DNA of 20,507 bases, taken from contig JBJMWF010000225.1 of NCBI GenBank assembly GCA_045810265.1, positions 1 through 20,507 on the forward strand, given 5' to 3'. A model generated the notes under the pieces. The model saw only the letters and a list, made by a program, of their open reading frames with translations. It was not told the DNA's origin and ran no database searches. This DNA comes from Scleromatobacter sp045810265. GTDB lineage: Bacteria > Pseudomonadota > Gammaproteobacteria > Burkholderiales > Burkholderiaceae_C. Made by a program: the position numbers and the translations under genes. Positions 14,622 through 20,507 of this stretch are shown here, one piece after another (within the stretch, counting starts at the first letter, position 1; each line of letters starts with the position of its first letter).

Positions 14622-15317
14622 CTAGCCTTCGCCGCTTGGCTGCGCCAAGGTGGGTATCGGCAGGCCGGCTGGCGCACTCGCCGCCGACCCCCGGCGTGCG
14701 ATGGCTTGCCACGAGCGCAAGCCGGCCACGGACAGGGCCGTGAACAGCGCGTACAGGATCACCGTCAGCCACAGCTGCTTGTAGCCGAACAGCGCGACGC
14801 TGAAGGCGTTGACCACGATCCAGGTCCACCAGTTCTCGATGAACTTGCGACCGAGCAGCCAGGTGCCCAGCACGCTGCCGACGGTGGGCAGCGCGTCCAG
14901 CCAGGGCACGTTCGAATCGGTCAAGCGCATCAGCAGCCAGGCCAGCAGCGGCCAGGCGATCAGCGTGAGCGCCAGCGCGGTCGCTGCCGTGCGCCGTGCC
15001 AGCGCATGCACCACCAGCGCGCCGCCGTCGGCGCCGCGCCCGCGCAGCCACTGCCACCAGCCCCACAGCGACATGGCGACGAAGAACAGCTGCAGCGAGG
15101 CCTCGCCATAGAGCTTGCTGTCGGCGAACAGCAGCGCGTACATCAGCGACGACAGCATCGCCAGCGGCCACGCGAGGGCATGCACGCGCATCTCGCAGCC
15201 CACCATCCACAGCGAGACGGCAAAGGCGACGATCTCGATCCAGGTGACGGGCACGCCCCAGGCCGTGAAGGCCGGGACGAGCAGCGGGTGCGCGAGAGCG
15301 AGCAGCGGTCGAAGCAT
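14622..15317 (-). CDS. pnuC: PnuC nicotinamide riboside transporter
   Basis: This 231-residue inner-membrane protein has about seven hydrophobic helices and clear PnuC features: WIEIVAFAVSLWMVGCEMR early, LFFVAMSLWGWWQWL in the middle, and WWTWIVVNAFSVALFGYKQLWLTVILY near the C-terminus. PnuC proteins let nicotinamide riboside enter by facilitated diffusion, and trapping needs intracellular phosphorylation, supplied here by the adjacent NadR-like kinase. The ATG at 15317 is preceded by TGAGG at suitable spacing; an upstream GTG at 15344 is less likely. I see no NAD-related riboswitch in the 57 bases before it, and ftsB lies just upstream on the same strand, so it may share that transcript. 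Confidence 0.92.
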   Translation of the reverse strand: MLRPLLALAHPLLVPAFTAWGVPVTWIEIVAFAVSLWMVGCEMRVHALAWPLAMLSSLMYALLFADSKLYGEASLQLFFVAMSLWGWWQWLRGRGADGGALVVHALARRTAATALALTLIAWPLLAWLLMRLTDSNVPWLDALPTVGSVLGTWLLGRKFIENWWTWIVVNAFSVALFGYKQLWLTVILYALFTALSVAGLRSWQAIARRGSAASAPAGLPIPTLAQPSGEG

Positions 15318-15374
15318 CGGGGCCTCAGGCGCGTGCGCGCGCACGCTTGGCCGACGACCGGACGAAAACAGGTG

Positions 15375-15650
15375 TCACTTGCCGGGCGTGAGCACGACCA
15401 GCAGCTCGTCGGGCTTGGTCATGCCCAGCTCGGAGCGGGCCTTTTCCTCGACCATCTCCAGGCCCTCCTTGAGGTCGGAGACCTCCGCCTGCAGCTGGTC
15501 GTTGCGCTGCCTGGAGACGTCGTTGGCGGCGCGCAGCGCGGTGAGCTCGCGGCTCATCTCGGCGACGTGGGCGACCCCCGCCTTGCCGAACCAGAGCTCC
15601 GCCTGCACCCATCCAATGAGGACGATCAGCGCGATCGTGACGAGTCGCAT
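15375..15650 (-). CDS. ftsB: Cell-division protein FtsB
   Basis: This 91-residue bitopic protein has the FtsB/DivIC plan: one N-terminal transmembrane helix (about 3-20, LVTIALIVLIGWVQAELWF), a periplasmic coiled coil (about 28-68, rich in Leu, Glu, Gln and Arg), and the C-terminal EEKARSELGMTKPDELLVVL motif. FtsB forms the FtsQLB complex that activates septal peptidoglycan synthesis by FtsWI. Its position immediately downstream of eno is usual in Beta- and Gammaproteobacteria and supports the call. The start has only a weak ribosome-binding site, so translation may depend on the upstream eno message. A stem-loop lies in the 51-base gap. Confidence 0.94.
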   Translation of the reverse strand: MRLVTIALIVLIGWVQAELWFGKAGVAHVAEMSRELTALRAANDVSRQRNDQLQAEVSDLKEGLEMVEEKARSELGMTKPDELLVVLTPGK

Positions 15651-15672
15651 GGCGGAGATTTCGGGGCAGTCA

Positions 15673-15696
15673 GGCCAGCCTGGAGTCTAGCTGGCC
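15673..15696 (-). repeat. Stem-loop between eno and ftsB
   Basis: GGCCAGC (15673-15679) and GCTGGCC (15690-15696) are perfect reverse complements separated by 10 bases. The hairpin starts 5 bases after the eno stop codon and has no U-run after it on the minus strand. It would act as a stability or partial-attenuation element rather than a full terminator, which would set a high eno to low ftsB ratio. That role is inferred. Confidence 0.45.
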
Positions 15697-15701
15697 GCGG
15701 C

Positions 15702-16985
15702 TCAGCGCAGGTTGTAGAACGCGGCGCGGCCCGGGTAGGTGGCGATATCGCCCAGGTCTTCCTCGATGCGCAGCAGCTGGTTGTACTTGGCCATGCGGTC
15801 CGAGCGGCTCATCGAGCCGGTCTTGATCTGGCCGGCGTTGGAACCGACGGCGATGTCGGCGATCGTCGAGTCCTCGGTCTCGCCCGAGCGGTGGCTGATG
15901 ACGGCGGTGTAGCCGGCGCGCTTGGCCATCTCGATGGCCTCGAAGGTCTCGGTCAGGGTGCCGATCTGGTTGATCTTGATCAGGATCGAGTTGCCGATGC
16001 CCTTGGCGATGCCTTCCTTCAGGATCTTCGTGTTGGTGACGAACAGGTCGTCGCCCACCAGCTGCACCTTCTTGCCCAGCACCTCGGTCAGGTGCTTCCA
16101 GCCGGCCCAGTCGCCCTCGTGCATGCCGTCCTCGATCGTGATGATCGGGTACTTGTCGACCCAGGTGGCCAGCATCGACGTCCATTCCTCCGCGCTCAGC
16201 TGCAGGCCTTCGCAATCGAGGTGGTACTTGCCATCCTTGTAGAACTCGCTGGCGGCGCAATCCAGGCCGATGGCGATCTGCTCGCCGGCGGTGTAGCCGG
16301 CCTTCTCGATGGCTTCCAGCAGCAGCTGGATCGCGGCCTCGTGGCTCTGGACGCTGGGCGCGAAGCCGCCCTCGTCGCCGACGGCCGTGGAGATGACGCG
16401 CTCGCCCAGGATCTTCTTGAGCGCGTGGAACACCTCGGCACCGTAGCGCACCGCTTCGCGGAACGAGGGGGCGCCGATCGGCAGGATCATGAATTCCTGG
16501 ATGTCCAGGTTGTTGTTCGCGTGCTCGCCGCCGTTGATCACGTTGATCATCGGGACCGGCATCTGCATCTTGCCCATGCCACCGAAATAGCGGTACAGCG
16601 GCAGGCCACTTTCTTCGGCGGCGGCGCGCGCGACGGCCATCGAGACGGCCAGCGTCGCGTTGGCACCCAGGCGGCCCTTGTTGTCGGTGCCGTCCAGGTC
16701 GATCAGCGTCTGGTCCAGGAAGGCCTGCTCGGAGGCATCCAGGCCCAGCACGGCTTCGGAGATCTCGGTGTTGATGTGCTCGACCGCCTTGAGCACGCCC
16801 TTGCCGCCGTAGCGGCTCTTGTCGCCGTCGCGCAGCTCGATGGCTTCGCGCGAGCCGGTGGACGCGCCCGACGGCACGGCCGCGCGGCCCATCACGCCGC
16901 TTTCCAGCAGCACGTCGCATTCGACGGTGGGGTTGCCGCGGCTGTCGAGGATCTCGCGGCCGACGATGTCAACGATGGCACTCAT
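15702..16985 (-). CDS. eno: Enolase
   Basis: This 427-residue protein is of standard bacterial enolase length and converts 2-phosphoglycerate to phosphoenolpyruvate in glycolysis. It carries VDIVGREILDSRGNPTVE at the N-terminus, VPSGASTG loop 1, VPMINVINGGEHANN, IQEFMILP, VGDEGGFAPS, the magnesium-site IEDGMHEGDW, and the signature SHRSGETEDSTIADIAVG (from S364). Catalytic and metal residues appear intact. GGAG lies at good distance before the ATG at 16985. The upstream gene is pyrG, 174 bases away, with ftsB following. In many Burkholderiales kdsA sits between pyrG and eno; here the spacer is far too short for it. Confidence 0.98.
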   Translation of the reverse strand: MSAIVDIVGREILDSRGNPTVECDVLLESGVMGRAAVPSGASTGSREAIELRDGDKSRYGGKGVLKAVEHINTEISEAVLGLDASEQAFLDQTLIDLDGTDNKGRLGANATLAVSMAVARAAAEESGLPLYRYFGGMGKMQMPVPMINVINGGEHANNNLDIQEFMILPIGAPSFREAVRYGAEVFHALKKILGERVISTAVGDEGGFAPSVQSHEAAIQLLLEAIEKAGYTAGEQIAIGLDCAASEFYKDGKYHLDCEGLQLSAEEWTSMLATWVDKYPIITIEDGMHEGDWAGWKHLTEVLGKKVQLVGDDLFVTNTKILKEGIAKGIGNSILIKINQIGTLTETFEAIEMAKRAGYTAVISHRSGETEDSTIADIAVGSNAGQIKTGSMSRSDRMAKYNQLLRIEEDLGDIATYPGRAAFYNLR

Positions 16986-17042
16986 GGTCTTTGCTCCAGG
17001 TTTTGAAATTGTCTAGCCGGGCGGGACGGCCGCCGGACGCGC

Positions 17043-17062
17043 GGCCGGCATCGCGGCCGGCC
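17043..17062. repeat. GC-rich hairpin in the pyrG–eno spacer
   Basis: GGCCGGC (17043-17049) and GCCGGCC (17056-17062) pair perfectly around a 6-base loop. It lies about 60 bases upstream of the eno ATG and about 100 bases after the pyrG stop codon. No U-run follows on the minus strand. It could partly separate pyrG and eno transcription or act in the eno leader; no specific function is shown. Confidence 0.4.
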
Positions 17063-17159
17063 TCTTGCACGGGCTGCACTCTGCCACAGCTGCGGGCCGT
17101 TCGGCGCCCGCGACGGTTACAGCGCAGCATCAATCGAGGCCTCGCGCGCGCCCAGGGGG

Positions 17160-18824
17160 TCAAGCCGCCGCGGCCTTGTGCGTGGCGTCGGCCGCCGCGT
17201 GATGCGCCAGCGCGGCCTTGATGAAGCTGATGAACAGCGGATGGCCGTCCCACGGCGTCGACTTGAATTCCGGGTGGAACTGCACGCCGACGAACCAGGG
17301 GTGCACGTCCTGCGGCAGCTCGACGATCTCGGTCAGCTTCTCGCGCTGCGTCAGCGCCGAGATGACCAGGCCGGCCTCCTGCAGGCGCGCCAGATAGTGC
17401 TCGTTGGCCTCGTAGCGGTGACGATGGCGTTCGGTGACGACCTTGCCGTAGATCTGCGAGGCGAGGGTGCCGGGCTCGACGTCCGAACTCTGCGCGCCCA
17501 GGCGCATCGTGCCGCCGAGGTCGGAGTTCTCGTCGCGCTTCTGGATCGAGCCGTCGGCGTCCTCCCACTCGTCGATCAGCGCGATCACCGGGTGCGGCGT
17601 GTGCGGGTCGAACTCGGTGGAGTTGGCGTTCGTCAGGCCCGCCTTGTGGCGCGCGTATTCGATGGTGGCGACCTGCATGCCCAGGCAGATGCCCAGGTAG
17701 GGAATGGAGTGCTCGCGGGCGTACTGCGCCGCGATGATCTTGCCTTCCACGCCGCGCTTGCCGAAGCCGCCCGGCACCAGGATCGCGTCGAACTTCTCGA
17801 GCTGCGCCGCGTTCTCGGGGGTCAGCGTCTCGGAGTCGACGTACTCGATGTTGACGCGCGCCTGGGTGTGGATGCCGGCGTGGCGCAACGCCTCGTTGAG
17901 CGACTTGTACGAGTCCGACAGGTCGGTGTACTTGCCGGCCATCGCGATCGTGATCTCGCGCTGCGGATGGTTGACCTCGTGCACCAGCAGATCCCAGCGC
18001 TTCAGGTCGGCCGGGCGAGTCAGCAGCTGCAGCTTCATGCAGATCTGCTCGTCCAGGCCCTGCTCGTGCAGCATGCGCGGCACGCTGTAGATGGACTTGG
18101 CGTCCCACACCGAGATCACGCCGTGCATGGGCACGTTGGTGAACAGCGAGATCTTCTCGCGCTCGTCGATCGGGATCTCGCGGTCGGCGCGGCACAGCAG
18201 CACGTCCGGCTGGATGCCGATCTCGCGCATCTTCTGCACCGTGTGCTGCGTCGGCTTGGTCTTGAGCTCGCCGGCCGCGGCGATGAAGGGCACGTAGGTC
18301 AGGTGGACGAACGCGGTGTTCGTCGGGCCCATCTTCAGGCTCATCTGGCGCACGGCCTCCAGGAAGGGCAGCGACTCGATGTCGCCCACCGTGCCGCCGA
18401 CCTCGCAGATGGCGACGTCCACGTTGTCCATGGTGGCGCCGCGGCGCACGAATTCCTGGATCTCGTTGGTGACGTGCGGAATCACCTGCACCGTCTTGCC
18501 GAGGTAGTCGCCCCTGCGTTCCTTCTCCAGCACCGACTTGTAGATCTGGCCGGAGGTGAAGTTGTTGCCGCGCTTCATGCGGGTGGTGATGAAGCGCTCG
18601 TAGTGGCCGAGGTCGAGGTCGGTTTCCGCGCCGTCGTCGGTGACGAACACCTCGCCATGCTGCATCGGGGACATCGTGCCCGGATCGACGTTGAGGTACG
18701 GATCCAGCTTGATGAGGGTGACCTTGAGGCCACGCGATTCGAGGATCGCCGCCAGGGAAGCCGCTGCGATGCCCTTGCCAAGCGAGGACACCACGCCGCC
18801 GGTGACGAAGACGAACTTGGTCAT
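17160..18824 (-). CDS. pyrG: CTP synthase (glutamine-hydrolysing)
   Basis: This 554-residue cytoplasmic enzyme makes CTP from UTP, ATP and glutamine. The N-terminal amidoligase domain starts MTKFVFVTGGVVSSLGKGIA, with the P-loop at about 8-18. DPYLNVDPGTMSPMQHGEVFVTDDGAETDLDLGHYERF and ICEVGGTVGDIESLPFLE follow. The C-terminal glutaminase domain has the nucleophile C380 in LGICLGMQ and the His-Glu pair H517/E519 in VQFHPEF. The length and all catalytic residues are normal. The frame extends upstream to 18893, but only the ATG at 18824 begins at the conserved N-terminus. A TATAAT box lies 84 bases upstream. The order continues to eno and ftsB on the same strand. Confidence 0.98.
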   Translation of the reverse strand: MTKFVFVTGGVVSSLGKGIAAASLAAILESRGLKVTLIKLDPYLNVDPGTMSPMQHGEVFVTDDGAETDLDLGHYERFITTRMKRGNNFTSGQIYKSVLEKERRGDYLGKTVQVIPHVTNEIQEFVRRGATMDNVDVAICEVGGTVGDIESLPFLEAVRQMSLKMGPTNTAFVHLTYVPFIAAAGELKTKPTQHTVQKMREIGIQPDVLLCRADREIPIDEREKISLFTNVPMHGVISVWDAKSIYSVPRMLHEQGLDEQICMKLQLLTRPADLKRWDLLVHEVNHPQREITIAMAGKYTDLSDSYKSLNEALRHAGIHTQARVNIEYVDSETLTPENAAQLEKFDAILVPGGFGKRGVEGKIIAAQYAREHSIPYLGICLGMQVATIEYARHKAGLTNANSTEFDPHTPHPVIALIDEWEDADGSIQKRDENSDLGGTMRLGAQSSDVEPGTLASQIYGKVVTERHRHRYEANEHYLARLQEAGLVISALTQREKLTEIVELPQDVHPWFVGVQFHPEFKSTPWDGHPLFISFIKAALAHHAAADATHKAAAA

Positions 18825-18907
18825 GTCAGTGGGCCTCCCGCTTCGCGGGCCCCGGGCGTCCGGTGGAACGCGGGCCCGTCGCAGGAATGCCATGGTGGTA
18901 AAGCGCG

Positions 18908-18913
18908 ATTATA
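18908..18913 (-). promoter_or_regulatory. Probable -10 box of the pyrG promoter
   Basis: The minus strand carries a perfect TATAAT at 18913 to 18908, so a transcript would begin near 18901 with a leader of about 77 bases before the pyrG ATG. The region 16-18 bases further upstream is GC-rich and has no recognisable TTGACA. The -10 box is convincing and the -35 is not. Confidence 0.6.
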
Positions 18914-18977
18914 CGGGTGGAGGGCTGATGGCCCCCGGTCGCGGGGTACCTCCGCCACCGCGGATCAACCACTCCGT

Positions 18978-18998
18978 TCGAAGCGATGTCATCTTCGA
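18978..18998. repeat. 21-base palindrome upstream of the α/β hydrolase gene
   Basis: TCGAAG (18978-18983) and CTTCGA (18993-18998) are perfect reverse complements around a 9-base spacer. They end 54 bases before the hydrolase ATG. The spacing is compatible with a dimeric regulator's operator, but no regulator gene is adjacent and no known consensus matches clearly. Confidence 0.35.
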
Positions 18999-19052
18999 GC
19001 AAGAAATGGGGACCACGCTGTGCTTCCTATTTCAAACCAGGGGAAACACAGA

Positions 19053-19880
19053 ATGAGCACCATCACCACCAAGGACGGCACCGAGATCTTCTACAAGGAC
19101 TGGGGCAGCGGGCAGCCGATCGTGTTCTCGCACGGCTGGCCGCTGTCGGGCGACGACTGGGACGGCCAGATGCTGTATTTCGCGCAGCGCGGCTACCGCG
19201 TCATCGCGCACGATCGCCGCGGGCATGGCCGCTCGAGCTTCACGTCCGGCGGCAACGACATGGATCACTACGCCGACGACCTCGCCGCGCTGACCGAGGC
19301 GCTGGACCTGCGCAACGCGATCCACGTGGGCCATTCGACGGGCGGCGGTGAAGTGGCGCACTACCTCGGGCGGCATGGCAGTGCGCGAGCCGCGGGCGCC
19401 GTGCTGATCGGCGCCGTGCCGCCCATCATGGTCAAGACCGACGCCAACCCGGGCGGGCTGCCGATGGAGGTGTTCGACGGCATCCGCGCCGGCGTCGCCG
19501 GCAACCGGGCCGACTTCTATCACGACCTGACGCTGCCGTTCTACGGCTACAACCGGCCTGGCGCCAAGGTGTCCGAAAACATCCGCCAGAACTGGTGGCG
19601 CCAGGGCATGACGGGATCCATCAAGGCGCACTACGAGTGCGTCAAGGCCTTCTCGGAGACGGACTTCACCGAAGACCTCAAGAAGATCACCATCCCGGTG
19701 CTCGTGATGCATGGCGACGACGACCAGATCGTGCCCATCGCCGATTCGGCGCTGCTGTCGGCCAAGCTCCTGCCGCAGGCCACGCTGAAGATCTATCCGG
19801 GGCTGCCGCACGGCATGTGCACGACCCATCCGGAGTTGATCAACCCGGATCTGCTGGCCTTCTTCAAGACCGTCGGCTGA
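19053..19880 (+). CDS. α/β hydrolase, non-heme chloroperoxidase/arylesterase type
   Basis: This 275-residue protein has the complete fold of cofactor-free bacterial haloperoxidases and arylesterases. It starts STITTKDGTEIFYKDWGSGQ. The oxyanion-hole motif SHGWPLSGDDW and the strand RVIAHDRRGHGRSS follow. The nucleophile elbow GHSTGGG has Ser95. An Asp of the GDDDQIVP segment (222-224) and His253 (LPHGM) complete the triad. Family members hydrolyse esters and lactones and can perhydrolyse carboxylic acids; the physiological substrate is unknown. There is no signal peptide. The ribosome-binding site AGGGGA lies about 9-14 bases before the ATG. The frame is open far upstream, opposite pyrG, but that part is a shadow. 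The gene stands alone, divergent from pyrG and convergent with the cupin-like gene. Confidence 0.93.
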   Translation: MSTITTKDGTEIFYKDWGSGQPIVFSHGWPLSGDDWDGQMLYFAQRGYRVIAHDRRGHGRSSFTSGGNDMDHYADDLAALTEALDLRNAIHVGHSTGGGEVAHYLGRHGSARAAGAVLIGAVPPIMVKTDANPGGLPMEVFDGIRAGVAGNRADFYHDLTLPFYGYNRPGAKVSENIRQNWWRQGMTGSIKAHYECVKAFSETDFTEDLKKITIPVLVMHGDDDQIVPIADSALLSAKLLPQATLKIYPGLPHGMCTTHPELINPDLLAFFKTVG

Positions 19881-19916
19881 GTCGCCGGCGCGGCCGCGCG
19901 CCTCGCGCGCGAGCCG

Positions 19917-20507
19917 CTACTTCGTCGCCGCTGCCGCTGCCGCTGCCGGGCTGAAATCGAAGGTGTTGGGAAAGCTCAGGTTCGCCAGCGACAGCGCGAT
20001 GCCGTTGTCGAGCGCCGTCTCCTGGTGCCACCACGCGAGCGGCAGGAACAGGGTCTCGCCGGGCTCGACCAGCACTTCCAGCACCTTGACCTTGGCGGCG
20101 TCCGGAAAGCGTTGCAGGTCCAACGCCTCGAAGTCGACCGGGCTGGAAGCACCGACGTCGTGGTACAGGCTCGGCCCCGAAAGCGGCGAGACCAGGCGCC
20201 AGCGCTTGCGGCCCGTGATCTGCGTCTGCAGCAGCATCTGCGTGTCCTGGCGCAGCGGCGTGCGCATGCCGGCGGGGCCGATCGACAGCGAGGCCGCGCG
20301 CTCGAGCATGGACGGGTCGCAGACGTCAGGCAGCGGGCCGACGTCGTCGAGCAGGCCCCGAAACTCGGGCCGGCGCAGCAACTCGTCGTTTTCCGTCAGG
20401 GAGTGGGCGCCACGGCGATGCCTGAGCTCGTCGAAGCTCCAGCGCCGCAGGGCGGGCCAGTCGCGCGCCATGTCGGTCAGCACCACCGGACGGCAGCCTC
20501 GCACGTA
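19917..20507 (-). CDS. JmjC/cupin-like domain protein, N-terminus beyond right edge
   Basis: The frame is open to the window edge, giving 196 residues that probably lack the true start. A GTG at 20504 is possible but unsupported. The sequence matches the Cupin_8/JmjC-like group: CRPVVLTDMARDWPALRRWSFDEL at the start, TQITGRKRWRLVSPL in the core, then VLVEPGETLFLPLAWWHQE. Relatives are Fe(II)/2-oxoglutarate-dependent oxygenases that hydroxylate proteins or small molecules. Where the family normally has PLHxD, supplying the first His and the Asp metal ligands, this protein has PLRQD. The distal His in WWHQE remains. Iron binding may therefore be weakened or lost. The C-terminus ends in a run of alanines. 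Its stop codon is 36 bases from the end of the convergent hydrolase. Confidence 0.82.
   Translation of the reverse strand, partial: YVRGCRPVVLTDMARDWPALRRWSFDELRHRRGAHSLTENDELLRRPEFRGLLDDVGPLPDVCDPSMLERAASLSIGPAGMRTPLRQDTQMLLQTQITGRKRWRLVSPLSGPSLYHDVGASSPVDFEALDLQRFPDAAKVKVLEVLVEPGETLFLPLAWWHQETALDNGIALSLANLSFPNTFDFSPAAAAAAATK

Noticed and set aside
15341..15344. GTG at 15344 as start of pnuC
   Set aside because: The ATG at 15317 has a better ribosome-binding site and fits the usual PnuC N-terminus.
14349..17006. An 885-codon plus-strand open frame across ftsB, pnuC and enolase
   Set aside because: Antisense to four well-recognised genes, with low-complexity Arg/His/Gln/Gly-rich composition; typical of GC-rich shadows.
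17041..17062. Hairpin in the pyrG–eno spacer as an intrinsic terminator
   Set aside because: The stem is strong but no U-tract follows on the coding strand, so I kept it only as a repeat.
17178..19052. Very long open frame on the plus strand opposite pyrG, continuous with the α/β hydrolase
   Set aside because: It is the codon shadow of high-GC pyrG. The hydrolase family begins at the ATG at 19053, which has a good ribosome-binding site.
1..20507. CRISPR array, insertion sequence, tRNA or phage attachment site
   Set aside because: I saw no regularly spaced repeats, transposase-like or integrase-like protein, tRNA-like cloverleaf or flanking direct repeats anywhere in the window.

Overview
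The window is high-GC bacterial chromosome. The gene order pyrG–eno–ftsB, together with the minor-pilin operon and a γ-carbonic anhydrase/Hsp33 pair, suggests a betaproteobacterium of the order Burkholderiales. That placement is inferred from protein style and synteny, without any database search. I see no rRNA, tRNA, transposase, phage gene or CRISPR array. Most of the window reads as core chromosome.

Layout from left to right. Bases 1-444 (minus strand) hold the N-terminal part of an APC-family amino-acid permease that runs off the left edge. A spacer of about 415 bases with a strong interrupted hairpin (569-597) separates it from a divergent TonB-dependent outer-membrane receptor (860-3247, plus strand), which ends in a good rho-independent terminator. 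Next, on the plus strand, come a DUF455 ferritin-like protein (probable GTG start at 3374), a γ-class carbonic-anhydrase-like hexapeptide protein and the redox chaperone Hsp33 (hslO). The last two are 3 bases apart.

Convergent to these, on the minus strand from about 13694 down to 5797, lies a tightly packed type IV pilus minor-pilin operon: pilE-like, fimT, pilV, pilW, pilX and pilY1. A small membrane-anchored protein with a TonB-C-like end closes it. Its genes overlap or sit 7-8 bases apart throughout, so it should be one transcript. The pilins are expected to form the tip/initiation complex with PilY1.

Still on the minus strand, pnuC and a NadR-like kinase (15317-13958) form a nicotinamide-riboside uptake and phosphorylation pair. 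They follow pyrG (CTP synthase), eno (enolase) and ftsB (cell division). The kdsA gene often found between pyrG and eno in this group is absent here. A perfect TATAAT box lies upstream of pyrG. On the plus strand a stand-alone α/β hydrolase of the non-heme chloroperoxidase/esterase type occupies 19053-19880. The window ends inside a minus-strand JmjC/cupin-like protein whose predicted first metal-ligand histidine is replaced by arginine.

I did not find a clearly new multi-gene system. The observations I would check first are the uncharacterised TonB-like protein at the end of the pilus operon, the altered metal site in the cupin-like protein, the hairpin in the permease/receptor spacer, and the missing kdsA.
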